A DNA stretch of 64,000 nucleotides from JAWLEV01 sp046538105 (GTDB taxonomy: Bacteria > Chloroflexota > Anaerolineae > UBA1429). Positions 25,399 to 34,520 of the stretch are shown in pieces; positions within the stretch are counted from its first letter, which is position 1, and each line of letters begins with the position of its first letter. Below the pieces are notes generated by a model that saw nothing but the letters and a program-made list of their open reading frames with translations, had not been told where the DNA came from and did not search any database. The position numbers and the translations under genes were made by a program. The stretch spans positions 1 to 64,000 of the forward strand of contig JBKHJO010000007.1 in assembly GCA_046538105.1 (NCBI GenBank). Reading direction: 5' to 3'.

Positions 25399-27147
25399 AT
25401 GAACTATATATGGCGCTTGTTGCGTTCGCTGCGGCCCTACCGCAGACTGATCGTCCTCAACTGGCTGTCGATGGCCTGTCTCGTGGCCGCCGACCTGGCG
25501 ATCCCCCGTATGCTGCAGTGGACGGTAGACCGCGGGATCTTGGCGGGCGACGGGGGCATCATCCTACAATCCTCACTCATCATGGTCGGCCTGATCCTGG
25601 TCAGCGCCGCGGCCACCGTGGGGATCACGGTGTGTGCAGTGCGCACCTCAGAGCGTCTGGGCGCTGACCTGCGGCGCGATCTCTTCGAGCGGGTGTTGTC
25701 GCTCTCTTTCCACAACCTGGACCAATGGCGGACGGGTCAGTTGCTCACCCGCCTGTCCAGCGACATCCAGCAGGTCACCCAGTTCACCTTTTTCACGGGG
25801 CGCATGTTCCTGCGCCTTCCGTTTATGTTTGTGGGCAGCCTGGTCTTGATGGTGCTGACCAACTGGCGGCTGGCCCTGATCATGCTGTTCATCATCCCCG
25901 CCTCGACCGCAGTGTTCCTCTGGTACGCCAACCGGGCGCAGCCCCTGTTCATGCAGGTGCAACGCCGCCTCGATCGTCTCAACACGATCTTGCAGGAGAA
26001 CGTCGCCGGGGTGCGCGTCGTCAAGGCGTTTGTGCGCGGGGCGCACGAGAATGCGCGCTTTGGCCAGGTCAATGAGGACTTGACGGAGCGTAGCATCCGC
26101 GTGGGACGCTTTCTCGCTATCCTCCTGCCCACCCTGTACTATCTAGTGAACCTGGGCATCGTCTTTGTGGTGGGGGTTGGCGGTCTGCTGGCGATGCGCG
26201 GGCAACTCTCGGTGGGCCAGATCCTCGCTTTCAACGGCTATCTGCTCTGGGTGCTGAGAGCCCTCGGCCATCTGGGGATGATGGTGGGTTTTATCTCAGC
26301 CTCGGCGGCCTCGGCCCAGCGCATCTATGAGGTGATCGACCAGGTGCCCACGGTAACAGACGGCCCCATGGCCCTGCCGAAAGCGACGGGAGAAATCGCC
26401 CTAGAGGGCGTGAGTTTCGCCTATAGTGGCCACGAGCAGGAAGCCGTGCTGCAGGACATCAACCTGACTATGGAGCCGGGCCAGACGGTCGCCCTGCTGG
26501 GAGCCACCGGCTCGGGCAAGACCTCGCTGATCAGTCTGCTACCCCGCTTCTATGACGTAGACGAGGGCCAGGTGACGCTCGACGACCACGACGTGCGCGC
26601 CCTCACTCTGGAGTCGTTGCGTGCGAAGATCGGCCTAGTGCCGCAGGAGACGATCCTGTTCTCAGGCACGATCCGCGACAATATCCGCTACGGCCGGCCC
26701 GAAGCCAGCGACGAAGAGGTCGTGGCGGCCGCCCGGGCGGCTCAGGCCCACGATTTTATCACGGGTTTCCCAAAGGGCTATGATACGCGGCTGGGACAGC
26801 GCGGCGTCAACCTCTCGGGGGGACAAAAGCAACGCCTGGCCATCGCGCGGGCCTTGGTCATGCAGCCTCGCGTGCTGATCCTGGATGACAGCACTAGTTC
26901 GGTCGATGTAGAGACCGAGGTAAAGATACAGGAGGCGCTGGATACGTCGAGCGAGGGACGTACGACGCTGTTGGTCGCGCAGCGCATCAGCAGCGTGTTG
27001 GGGGCCGACCAGATCGTCGTCCTCGATGGCGGTCGCGTCATGGCGGTCGGTAACCATCGCGAGCTGATGGCGACCTGTTCCATCTATCAAGAAATCTACG
27101 ACTCCCAGCTCGGTGATGGGGTCGGGAAAGGAGCGAACCATGAGTGA
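25399..27147 (+). CDS. ABC exporter with degenerate ATP site (heterodimer subunit A)
   Basis: 582 residues: six membrane helices (about 15-300) and an ATPase. Walker A GATGSGKTSLISLL and signature LSGGQKQRLAIAR are normal. The catalytic Glu after Walker B is Asp497 (LILDDSTSSVD), and the switch His is Gln528 (VAQRISS). These two changes mark the non-catalytic site of asymmetric exporters such as TM287/288 and BmrCD. Its partner, overlapping by 8 bp, carries the matching altered signature. A GAGGAGG site lies 12 nt before the ATG. The reading frame looks richer in G and C than the exporters at 19984-23714, suggesting a different origin. Confidence 0.93.
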   Translation: MNYIWRLLRSLRPYRRLIVLNWLSMACLVAADLAIPRMLQWTVDRGILAGDGGIILQSSLIMVGLILVSAAATVGITVCAVRTSERLGADLRRDLFERVLSLSFHNLDQWRTGQLLTRLSSDIQQVTQFTFFTGRMFLRLPFMFVGSLVLMVLTNWRLALIMLFIIPASTAVFLWYANRAQPLFMQVQRRLDRLNTILQENVAGVRVVKAFVRGAHENARFGQVNEDLTERSIRVGRFLAILLPTLYYLVNLGIVFVVGVGGLLAMRGQLSVGQILAFNGYLLWVLRALGHLGMMVGFISASAASAQRIYEVIDQVPTVTDGPMALPKATGEIALEGVSFAYSGHEQEAVLQDINLTMEPGQTVALLGATGSGKTSLISLLPRFYDVDEGQVTLDDHDVRALTLESLRAKIGLVPQETILFSGTIRDNIRYGRPEASDEEVVAAARAAQAHDFITGFPKGYDTRLGQRGVNLSGGQKQRLAIARALVMQPRVLILDDSTSSVDVETEVKIQEALDTSSEGRTTLLVAQRISSVLGADQIVVLDGGRVMAVGNHRELMATCSIYQEIYDSQLGDGVGKGANHE

Positions 27148-29077
27148 CAAACAACGTGGCGCAGGTGTGAAGGGGGGTGTCGGCGGGACGGAAACCGCCC
27201 CACCGGATGGGTCGGGGGGCCCCGATGGGTCGAAAAAGGATGCAGGCATGCCCGTGCAGGGGATGCGGATGGGGCAGCGAGTGGAGAAGCCACGTGACTC
27301 GCGCGCCGTAATCGCCCGGCTCTTGATCTATCTGCGCCCTCACGCCCCGCTAATTGTCTTAGTAATCGGGTTAGTCGTCGTGACCACCGGGCTGGCGCTT
27401 CTCGGGCCCTATCTGGTGGGCGTTGCCATCGATCGGTTTATCGCCCGGGGCGATCAGCCCGGGCTGCTGCGCGTCGTGGCGCTCCTCTTCCTCACCTATA
27501 CGTTGGGGTGGCTGGCGGAGTACGGGCAGAGCTACTATGTGGTCGCCCTCACCCAGCGGGTGCTACGCGCCCTGCGGCGCGACGTGTTCGCGCACCTGCA
27601 GGCCCTCTCACTGCCCTTCTTCGACCAACGCCCCACCGGCGAGTTAATGAGCCGCCTGACCAACGACATCGACGCCATCAACCGTGTCCTTTCCCAGAGC
27701 ATCGTCCAGTTGGCCGCCAGCCTGCTCACGCTGGTAGGCATGGTGATCGTGGTGGTGCTGCTCAATCCCTGGCTGGCCGCCGGGGCGCTGCTCGTCGTGC
27801 CGTTGATGCTGGTCTTTACCCTGCGTATGGGCCGGGGCACTCGCCGGGGCTTCCAGCAGGTGCAGGCTAATCTGGGAAAGCTGAACGCGGTGATGGAGGA
27901 GAACATCAGCGGCCTGCGGGTGGTACAGGCTTTTCGGCGTGAGCGAGTAGCCCTGGCCGAGTTCGAACGCGCTAACTTCGCCGTGCGCGATACGACGATC
28001 CACGCCCAGATGATGATGACGCTCTTGCGTCCCATGCTAATGGTGTTCAGCACCCTGGAGATTGTCGTCATCGCTGGCCTGGGCGGCTGGCTCGCTCTGC
28101 GCGGATTGGTGAGTGTGGGGGTCATCACCACCTTTGTGCTGTATGCCAACCGCTTCTTTGAGCCACTGCTCACCCTGGCGGACCTGTACAACTCGATTCA
28201 GTCGGCCCTGGCCGGCGCCGAACGGGTCTTTGGTCTGATGGATCAGGTACCCCAAGTCGCCGACCGCCCCGATGCCGTGGCGTTGCCCTCGCTGCAAGGC
28301 CGGGTGGTGTTCGATCACGTCGACTTCAGCTACGTGCCGGGGGTGCCGGTGCTCAAGGACGTGAGCTTAACCGCCGAGCCGGGGGAGATGGTGGCCCTGG
28401 TGGGACCGACCGGCGCGGGCAAGACCACGATCATCAATCTGCTCTCACGGTTCTACGATGTGGATCAGGGAGCCATCCTCCTGGATGGCCGTGACATCCG
28501 CCAGGTGAAGCAGGATGACCTGCGCCGGCAACTGGGGATCGTGCTGCAAGATACCTTCCTGTTCGCCGACACGGTGCTGGAGAACATCCGCTATGGGCGG
28601 CTGGACGCCACGGACGAAGAGTGCATGGCGGCAGCACGCCTGGCGAACGCCGACCAGTTCATCCAGCATCTGCCCGAGGGTTACCAGACCTCCCTTGCCG
28701 AGCGGGCTAGCACGCTCAGCCAGGGCCAGCGCCAGTTGCTGGCGATCGCCCGGGCCATCCTAGCCGATCCACGCATCCTGGTGCTGGACGAGGCGACGTC
28801 TAGCGTCGATACACGCACCGAGGTTCACATCCAGGAAGCCCTGTTGAACCTGATGCAGGGACGCACCAGCTTTGTGGTTGCCCATCGGCTCAGCACCATC
28901 CGCAACGCCGATCAGCTGCTGGTTATCAACGACGGGCGCATCATCGAGCGCGGCACCCACGACTCACTCCTGGCCGAGAAAGGGTTCTACTACCGTCTCT
29001 ACATGAGCCAGTTCGCCCGGGCTGAGGTGTTGACCCACGCCTCTGAGCCGACACTGGAAGATCGTGGCGTCCGGTAA
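27140..29077 (+). CDS. ABC exporter with catalytic ATPase (heterodimer subunit B)
   Basis: 645 residues from the ATG at 27140, chosen because AAAGGAG lies six bases before it. The frame extends upstream to 27113, but inside the preceding gene. A Gly/Asp-rich leader of about 50 residues precedes six membrane helices and the ATPase: Walker A GPTGAGKTTIINLL, Walker B ILVLDEATSSVD with catalytic Glu, switch His in VAHRLST. The signature reads LSQGQRQ (residues 526-532) in place of LSGGQ. In a dimer this faces the degenerate Walker B of the partner, so the pair should have one active and one inactive ATP site. The substrate is unknown. Confidence 0.93.
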   Translation: MSDKQRGAGVKGGVGGTETAPPDGSGGPDGSKKDAGMPVQGMRMGQRVEKPRDSRAVIARLLIYLRPHAPLIVLVIGLVVVTTGLALLGPYLVGVAIDRFIARGDQPGLLRVVALLFLTYTLGWLAEYGQSYYVVALTQRVLRALRRDVFAHLQALSLPFFDQRPTGELMSRLTNDIDAINRVLSQSIVQLAASLLTLVGMVIVVVLLNPWLAAGALLVVPLMLVFTLRMGRGTRRGFQQVQANLGKLNAVMEENISGLRVVQAFRRERVALAEFERANFAVRDTTIHAQMMMTLLRPMLMVFSTLEIVVIAGLGGWLALRGLVSVGVITTFVLYANRFFEPLLTLADLYNSIQSALAGAERVFGLMDQVPQVADRPDAVALPSLQGRVVFDHVDFSYVPGVPVLKDVSLTAEPGEMVALVGPTGAGKTTIINLLSRFYDVDQGAILLDGRDIRQVKQDDLRRQLGIVLQDTFLFADTVLENIRYGRLDATDEECMAAARLANADQFIQHLPEGYQTSLAERASTLSQGQRQLLAIARAILADPRILVLDEATSSVDTRTEVHIQEALLNLMQGRTSFVVAHRLSTIRNADQLLVINDGRIIERGTHDSLLAEKGFYYRLYMSQFARAEVLTHASEPTLEDRGVR

Positions 29078-29161
29078 CGTGTTGGTCGGAGCCTCTGACG
29101 GTCTTGACGTTTATCGCGAGAGCATCGGTTTTGGCGCTATAGAGGCTAAAAGGAGAGAACT

Positions 29162-29791
29162 GTGAGCGAAAGCAGGCGCTTCGGCGGCGGCACGCCTTTG
29201 CCGGATCACTTTGCGACAGTAGCATCTGATATCATGGACTATGTCGCTTGCCAAAACGGTGTTTGGAGGGACGTGGGCACTGGAACCGGCGGGCTCGGAT
29301 TGGCCTTAGCTGCTTGTCACAAAGGGGTGATCATTCTGCTGGATCCAGATGAGCAGGCGCTTGGGAAGGCCCTCGCTCAAGCGGCAGAGCGCCGTCTGCT
29401 CGCCCGCGTTGTCCCCGTGATCGAAACAGCAGAGAGAATTCCTCTTCCGGCTGAGGTGGTGGATATCGTCGTCAGTCGTGGGTCATTTTTCTTCTGGAAG
29501 GACCGAGCCGCCGGACTGCGCGAGATTTATCGCGTCTTGTGCCCAGGTGGGAAAGCAATGATCGGGGGTGGCCTGGGAAGCCGGTATCCGAAATGGGCGC
29601 GTGAGGAGTTCGTCCGACGGCAGCGGCATTCGCAGAGGCACATGAGCGCTGAGGAAAGAGAGGCGTTTGCTCTGGCGCGCCATCCCGAAACGTTTCGGCG
29701 TCTCGCCCGCGAGGCAGGTCTCCCTCAATTCGACGTGATTGGCACGGGTAGGCTAGCAGAAGATAGTGGGGAGCAAGCCATCGGCATATGA
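29162..29791 (+). CDS. class I SAM-dependent methyltransferase
   Basis: 209 residues with a GTG start behind AAAGGAG. The SAM-binding motif I is WRDVGTGTGGLGLALA, the acidic ribose-binding residue is in ILLDPDEQAL, and the post-motifs are IPLPAEVVDIVVSRGSFFFW and REIYRVLCPGGKAMIGGG. This is the Methyltransf_11-type fold. The acceptor cannot be inferred. It follows the exporter pair by 84 bp and precedes the acetolactate-decarboxylase-like gene. A second, truncated copy of its C-terminal coding sequence is found at 30627-30732. Confidence 0.85.
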   Translation: MSESRRFGGGTPLPDHFATVASDIMDYVACQNGVWRDVGTGTGGLGLALAACHKGVIILLDPDEQALGKALAQAAERRLLARVVPVIETAERIPLPAEVVDIVVSRGSFFFWKDRAAGLREIYRVLCPGGKAMIGGGLGSRYPKWAREEFVRRQRHSQRHMSAEEREAFALARHPETFRRLAREAGLPQFDVIGTGRLAEDSGEQAIGI

Positions 29792-29879
29792 GTGTGCTTC
29801 GAGCAAGAGCATACGGATGGTGCCCGAGAGCATGACCCGCGCGCCCTACACAGTCGAATAAACCACGAGGAGAAATGAC

Positions 29880-30581
29880 ATGACCAAATATCACAAGGAC
29901 GGTCTGGTCGAATACTATGGAAAACAGGCGGCCATCGTAGCTTCCGGCAAGGTAGAGGGCGTCCTGCCCATTGCCGAGATGTCGGGTTCCAACGCTACCT
30001 ACGGCGTGGGCGCCTCTAGCGATCTCGATGGAGAGATCACCGTCTTTGAGAGCAAGCCCTATGTGACCAGGGTGCGCGGCGATGGCTTTATCATGGACAA
30101 TGGCCAACACGGCACGGCGATCTTTGGTGCCTGGACCAAGAACACGCAGTGGCGCGACGAATCAGTCCCTGCCGATGTAAAGACTTATTACGACCTGCAG
30201 CGTTTCGTCAAGGCTCGTGCGACCGCCGCCGGTATCGACCCCGGCGCTGAACCCTTTCCTTTCTTGGTGATGGGCAAGGCCGCCGAACTAAGGTGGCACA
30301 TCAATGTCGACCGCACGGGGGGCAAGTCCATCACCCGCGAACTTTTCAGGGAATCCAAAGCGAACTATGTCACGCAAAACGAAGAGGTGAACATCGTCGG
30401 GTTCTACTCTGAAAAACACCATGGCGTGTTCATCGGCACCTACGCTCCCGCCGTTAAAGATAAAGGCGTGAAAAACGCGATGCACATCCATCTGATATCG
30501 AAGGACGGCGAGTCAGCCGGTCATATTGATGAACTGACTTTCGACGGGGGCATGATCTTGCGTCTGCCCAAGCCATCGTAG
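29880..30581 (+). CDS. acetolactate decarboxylase-like protein
   Basis: 233 residues. The middle SNATYGVGASSDLDGEITVF segment matches the early core of alpha-acetolactate decarboxylase (AlsD/BudA; G-x-F/G ... DLDGE). Near the end, VNIVGFYSEKHHGVFIGTYA and AMHIHLISKDGESAGHIDEL match the metal-binding end, where HxH and a later His hold zinc. The enzyme makes acetoin from acetolactate. No acetolactate synthase is near, so another related substrate is possible. A GAGGAG site precedes the ATG. It sits inside the inserted segment of the ABC island. Confidence 0.65.
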   Translation: MTKYHKDGLVEYYGKQAAIVASGKVEGVLPIAEMSGSNATYGVGASSDLDGEITVFESKPYVTRVRGDGFIMDNGQHGTAIFGAWTKNTQWRDESVPADVKTYYDLQRFVKARATAAGIDPGAEPFPFLVMGKAAELRWHINVDRTGGKSITRELFRESKANYVTQNEEVNIVGFYSEKHHGVFIGTYAPAVKDKGVKNAMHIHLISKDGESAGHIDELTFDGGMILRLPKPS

Positions 30582-30626
30582 CGCAAAGGGAAGACGGGGT
30601 TAGTTCTCTCATGCCCAAAGTGTTCC

Positions 30627-30732
30627 GATGTCTCCCCTGCAAGGCATGTCTTTCAATTTGAGGGGGTTGGCAAAGGCAGACTGATAGAGGATGATGGAGA
30701 GACGATCATTGGCATCTGGTTGGCAACGAGCG
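30627..30732 (+). pseudogene. 3' remnant of a second methyltransferase
   Basis: In one frame the stretch reads HVFQFEGVGKGRLIEDDGE and then TIIGIWLATS. This lines up with the last residues of the methyltransferase at 29162 (FDVIGTGRLAEDSGEQAIGI). It ends exactly where the 331-bp repeat begins, so it is the edge of a recombination junction. No start or upstream part is present. Confidence 0.6.
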
Positions 30733-31063
30733 CTCACAGGACTGCCTCCCGAGACCATGACCGTCGAGGAACGGCTGGAGCAAAGGAGGAATGATGAATA
30801 AGAGGTGGGTTGGGGGATTAAAAAAAGTTCTCTGGATAGGAGAAAAAGATGCCAGAATATACTTTTTCAAGGGGCCTAATCTGACCTTTGGGCTCTTCCT
30901 GCCGCTGGTTCTCTATTGGGCTTTCTCTCTCAACAGGGAGGTGGAACTGATCAGCATCATCCCGGGACTGATAGCCATCGCCATCTTTTTCGGTGCGGGG
31001 GCCATCCAGGCCATCTCCTTGCCTCTGGAGAGAAGGACAGGGACGTTGCACACCATGCTCGCA
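30733..31063 (+). repeat. 331-bp direct repeat, copy 2
   Basis: Copy of 24637-24967 with two visible differences. It contains an orphan copy of the ATPase's last codons (ending EERLEQRRNDE) and runs into the intact permease gene without a break. Confidence 0.9.
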
Positions 31064-31534
31064 ACGCCCGTCACACCGCTGATGATCGTGCTGGGCAAGG
31101 CGTTGGCCGGCGTCGTATTTGGCCTCGTTCTTGCCGCGACCTATGTGGCGGTCCTACTGTTGTTCCTTCCTCTACAACCAAACCTGATCCTGTTCTCCAT
31201 CGCCGCCCTGTTTTCTTCTTTTTGTTTCTCCTGCTTCGGGCTTTGCCTGGCGGCCCCCTTTCGAGATGTCCCGCAGGCCATGCCTCCGGCGACTGTCATA
31301 CGCATCGTCATGGTTTTCTTGTCCGGGGCCTTTGCCCCCCTCGAGGCCACGTCGGCATTGGTGGGAAGTGTGGCCCTGCTGTCCCCCCTTACATACGCGG
31401 TGAATGCTCTGCGCCGGGCCATGAATAACCCGGCAAATGACGGAGGTTTTTTGATCGCTCTGGGAATACAGTTAATCTATGGCGCAATCTTTTTGGGCAT
31501 CGCCACCTGGCTGTTGCAAAGAGAGAACGGATAG
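30791..31534 (+). CDS. ABC-2 type transporter permease
   Basis: 247 residues and about six membrane helices, with the ABC-2 tail pattern VMVFLSGAFAPLEATSALV, then LSPLTYAVNALRRAM and a last helix. A GGAGG site stands just before the ATG. It is the likely partner of the ATPase at 23725: a copy of that ATPase's 3' end, including the overlapping start signal, lies directly in front. The two genes are now about 6 kb apart, so the permease presumably needs read-through or another promoter to be made. Confidence 0.9.
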   Translation: MMNKRWVGGLKKVLWIGEKDARIYFFKGPNLTFGLFLPLVLYWAFSLNREVELISIIPGLIAIAIFFGAGAIQAISLPLERRTGTLHTMLATPVTPLMIVLGKALAGVVFGLVLAATYVAVLLLFLPLQPNLILFSIAALFSSFCFSCFGLCLAAPFRDVPQAMPPATVIRIVMVFLSGAFAPLEATSALVGSVALLSPLTYAVNALRRAMNNPANDGGFLIALGIQLIYGAIFLGIATWLLQRENG

Positions 31535-31564
31535 AAGTGAAATAGTACAGAAGCGGAGTCTTTT

Positions 31565-32710
31565 ATGGAGCGTGATACGACACAATACCCGGATTTCGAA
31601 TTCAATATGCGCGAGTTGGGCGGGTCCATGGGCGATTTCGGCACCCTCTTTCCCCTGGCAGTAGGGCTCATCGCCGTCTCTCGCCTGGATCCCACCGCCT
31701 TGTTCGTGATGATGGGCCTGGCCAACATCCTCTTGGGCCTCGTCTATCGCCTGCCCATGCCCCTGGAACCCAAAAAGGTCATCGCGGTCACGGCCATCGC
31801 CCAGGGTTGGCCGGCTGCCATGGTCACCGCCTCCGCACTGGGCCTGGGAGTGCTCTGGCTCCTCTTGGTGATGACGGGGCTGGTGAGCAAGTTGGTGGAA
31901 AAGATCCCCACCTATCTCATACGTGGCATCCAGTTGGCCCTGGGGATTAGCCTGGGGATGAGCGCCGTGGAGATGATGCTCCCCGAACTGTGGCTGGGTG
32001 CCCTGGCCATCGTCATCATCCTGCTGCTGCGCGAGAACCGCTACGCCCCCGCGGCGGTGGTGATCATGGGCCTGGGCGTCGCCATCATGCTGCTCAGGGG
32101 AGAACTGTCTCAGGGACTCGACTTTGGCATCGGATTGCCCAGGTTCTCCGTGCCCAAGTGGTCAGACATATGGCAGGCCATGGTACAGGCGGGATTCGCC
32201 CAGATCCCCCTATCCATCACCAACGCGGTACTGGCCACGGCCACTCTCATTCGCGACCTCTTTCCCGAAAAGCCTGTAACCGAGAGGAAATTGCTGTTTA
32301 ACATGGGGGTGATGAACGTTGTTTCCTCCCTCTTTGGCGGCATGCCCATGTGCCATGGAGCCCACGGGTTGGCCGGCCAGTACTACTTTGGCGCGCGTAC
32401 CGGCGGCGCGAGCATCCTGGAGGGACTGATCGAGATCATCCTGGGTATCTTTTTAGGTCGGGCTTTGCTGGCCATCCTCACCGCCTTTCCCATGCCCCTG
32501 ATCGGCGGGATGATGCTCATGGTGGGCATTCGCCTGGCCAAAGTCGCCACCGAACTGCGAAGGTGGCCCCTTTACCTAGCTCTGCTCACGGCCGCCATAT
32601 CGGTGGCCCTTAACATGGCCGTCGGGTTTATCGTGGGCCTGGCCGCCGCCTATACGGTGCGCTGGCTTATCCGCCGGGGCACGATTCAGGGAGATCTGCA
32701 GGAGGTATAA
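31565..32710 (+). CDS. MOT1-type molybdate/sulfate transporter
   Basis: 381 residues with about ten membrane helices. The conserved ELGGSMGDFGTLFPLAVGL near the N-terminus and MCHGAHGLAGQYYFGARTG at about 260-280 are hallmarks of the MFS_MOT1 / SulP-like family, whose members import molybdate or sulfate. The LEPKKVIAVTAIAQG segment fits too. It lies 30 bp after an ABC-2 permease and 10 bp before another ABC-2 ATPase, so it is probably expressed with them; the functional link is unclear. No molybdenum enzyme is present in the window. Confidence 0.85.
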   Translation: MERDTTQYPDFEFNMRELGGSMGDFGTLFPLAVGLIAVSRLDPTALFVMMGLANILLGLVYRLPMPLEPKKVIAVTAIAQGWPAAMVTASALGLGVLWLLLVMTGLVSKLVEKIPTYLIRGIQLALGISLGMSAVEMMLPELWLGALAIVIILLLRENRYAPAAVVIMGLGVAIMLLRGELSQGLDFGIGLPRFSVPKWSDIWQAMVQAGFAQIPLSITNAVLATATLIRDLFPEKPVTERKLLFNMGVMNVVSSLFGGMPMCHGAHGLAGQYYFGARTGGASILEGLIEIILGIFLGRALLAILTAFPMPLIGGMMLMVGIRLAKVATELRRWPLYLALLTAAISVALNMAVGFIVGLAAAYTVRWLIRRGTIQGDLQEV

Positions 32711-32720
32711 ATAGAAGAGA

Positions 32721-33704
32721 ATGGCATCTATAGACACCGAAGGACTGACACGTTATTACAATGGCCTGTGTGCCGTCGACAACCTGAACCTGACGATACC
32801 ATCGGGAGAATTGTTTGCCTTTTTGGGTCCCAACGGCGCGGGCAAGACGACCACCATTCGCATGCTGACGGGGCTAATTCAGCCCACAGAGGGCACGGCC
32901 CTCGTCGATGGCCTGGACATACAGGACCAGCCTCTGAAAGTCAAAGCACGCGTGGGGGTTGTCCCCGAGCGCTCCAACCTCTACGGCGAGCTCAGCGCGC
33001 GGGACAACCTCATCTTTATGGGCCAACTCTACGGGCTGCCACGTCACCGATGGCGACTGCGAGCGGATGAACTCTTGCAGCGGGTGAGACTGTCCGAGCG
33101 GGCCGATTCCCCCTTTGGGGCCCTCTCCCGGGGGATGAAACGGCGCCTCACCATAGCAGCAGCCCTGGTGCACCATCCTAGAATCCTCTTTTTGGACGAG
33201 CCCACCACCGGCCTGGACGTGCAAAGCGCGAGAAGCCTGCGTACCATGATCCAGGAGTTTCGTGCCGAGGGTGTGACTATTTTTCTCACCACCCATCTCA
33301 TCGCCGAGGCTGAAAGATTATGTGACCGTGTGGGCATTATCGTGGAGGGGAAACTGGTTACCGTGGATACCCCCTCCGCCCTGCGAAGACGGTACCAGAA
33401 CAGTGATCTTCGTGTGGAGGTGGTGACCCCCTCACCCACTGAGGCTCTCCGCCGCGCCCTGGAAGCATCCGACAAAGTCTCGACCATCTCTGTCAGAAAA
33501 GATCGGCTGCATCTCGGCGTAAATTCCCTGGACGACGGGCTAAGCGAGATCTGTACCATCATGCGCCAGCATCAGGCCCACGTGGAGGAGATTCGATCGG
33601 TAAACGTATCCTTGGAGGACGCCTTTGTGAAATTGACCGGCATGGACGTGGAGACACTGGAACAACAAGAGGCCCCCAACGGCCAAGGAGGCAGAAAACG
33701 ATGA
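32721..33704 (+). CDS. ABC-2 type transporter ATPase
   Basis: 327 residues. Walker A GPNGAGKTTTIRMLTG, Walker B ILFLDEPTTGLD and switch His in FLTTHLIAEAE are standard. The signature is LSRGMKRRL. The C-terminal tail ends with SLEDAFVKLTGM, as in the ATPase at 23725, which it resembles along its length. It overlaps the permease that follows by four bases (ATGA), so the pair forms one ABC-2 exporter. The substrate is unknown. Confidence 0.93.
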   Translation: MASIDTEGLTRYYNGLCAVDNLNLTIPSGELFAFLGPNGAGKTTTIRMLTGLIQPTEGTALVDGLDIQDQPLKVKARVGVVPERSNLYGELSARDNLIFMGQLYGLPRHRWRLRADELLQRVRLSERADSPFGALSRGMKRRLTIAAALVHHPRILFLDEPTTGLDVQSARSLRTMIQEFRAEGVTIFLTTHLIAEAERLCDRVGIIVEGKLVTVDTPSALRRRYQNSDLRVEVVTPSPTEALRRALEASDKVSTISVRKDRLHLGVNSLDDGLSEICTIMRQHQAHVEEIRSVNVSLEDAFVKLTGMDVETLEQQEAPNGQGGRKR

Positions 33705-34444
33705 ATGTACAACTGAAACGCGCCTGGTATATCACGCGAAAGGATATGCGCACCTATTATCTCAAGTCGCCAGTCATCAGTTGGGGCATCCTCTTTCCTC
33801 TGGTGATGATTCTGGCCTTTTATATCCGTAACCCCGCCGACATCCGCTCCGTGGTGCCTGGCCTGATCGGTGTGACCGTCCTCTTTGGCACCACGTCCAT
33901 GGAGGCGGTGGTCATCGCCTTTGAGAAACGCATCGGTGCCATGGAGCGCCTGTTACTGGCCCCCATAGCACCTCCCACGTTGGTCATGGGCAAGATGGCC
34001 AGTGGCGCCCTGTTCGGCCTCGCCACGGGCTGCCTGGTATGGTTGGTCGGCAGTCTGGCCTGGGGACTGCACTTTGCCTGGTTGGGCATCCTCGTCTCCA
34101 TCCTTTTGGGAAGCATTACGTTTTCTCTGCTTGGCGTGGTCATCAGCCTCTTGATGCGTGAGGTGTTCGACGCCATGACCGTGTCCAACTACTTTCGCTT
34201 TCCCATGGTCTTCCTGTGCGGCGTCTTTGTCCCCCTCGCCGAGATGCCCGCCACGCTGCGAACCGTGGCCAGTTTCCTCCCCCTCACATATATGGTGGAC
34301 GCCCTGCGGCACCTGCTGATAGTCGACGGTGGAGCCCATTACCCCCTTGCGTTGAACCTTGGCGCCAGCACACTTTTCGCCCTCGCCCTGTACTGGGCCG
34401 CCTGGAGACTCACAAGATATCGCCTGGAGGACCTGATACAGTGA
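33701..34444 (+). CDS. ABC-2 type transporter permease
   Basis: 247 residues with six predicted membrane helices and the ABC-2 tail FPMVFLCGVFVPLAEMPATL, SFLPLTYMVDALRHL and a final helix. The start is fused to the ATPase stop (ATGA). It closes the ABC island and converges with the lactate permease gene after 76 bp. Confidence 0.92.
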   Translation: MNVQLKRAWYITRKDMRTYYLKSPVISWGILFPLVMILAFYIRNPADIRSVVPGLIGVTVLFGTTSMEAVVIAFEKRIGAMERLLLAPIAPPTLVMGKMASGALFGLATGCLVWLVGSLAWGLHFAWLGILVSILLGSITFSLLGVVISLLMREVFDAMTVSNYFRFPMVFLCGVFVPLAEMPATLRTVASFLPLTYMVDALRHLLIVDGGAHYPLALNLGASTLFALALYWAAWRLTRYRLEDLIQ

Positions 34445-34520
34445 CGTATCTTGAGAATGACCTATATATACTCTGTATGCTCTCTAATCAATGAGGATGA
34501 GCGGACCATCCCCGCAAGAT

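Noticed and set aside
24637..31063. Insertion sequence or transposon bounded by the 331-bp repeat
   Set aside because: No transposase frame, no terminal inverted repeats and no short target duplication; the repeat is ordinary ATPase/permease coding sequence.
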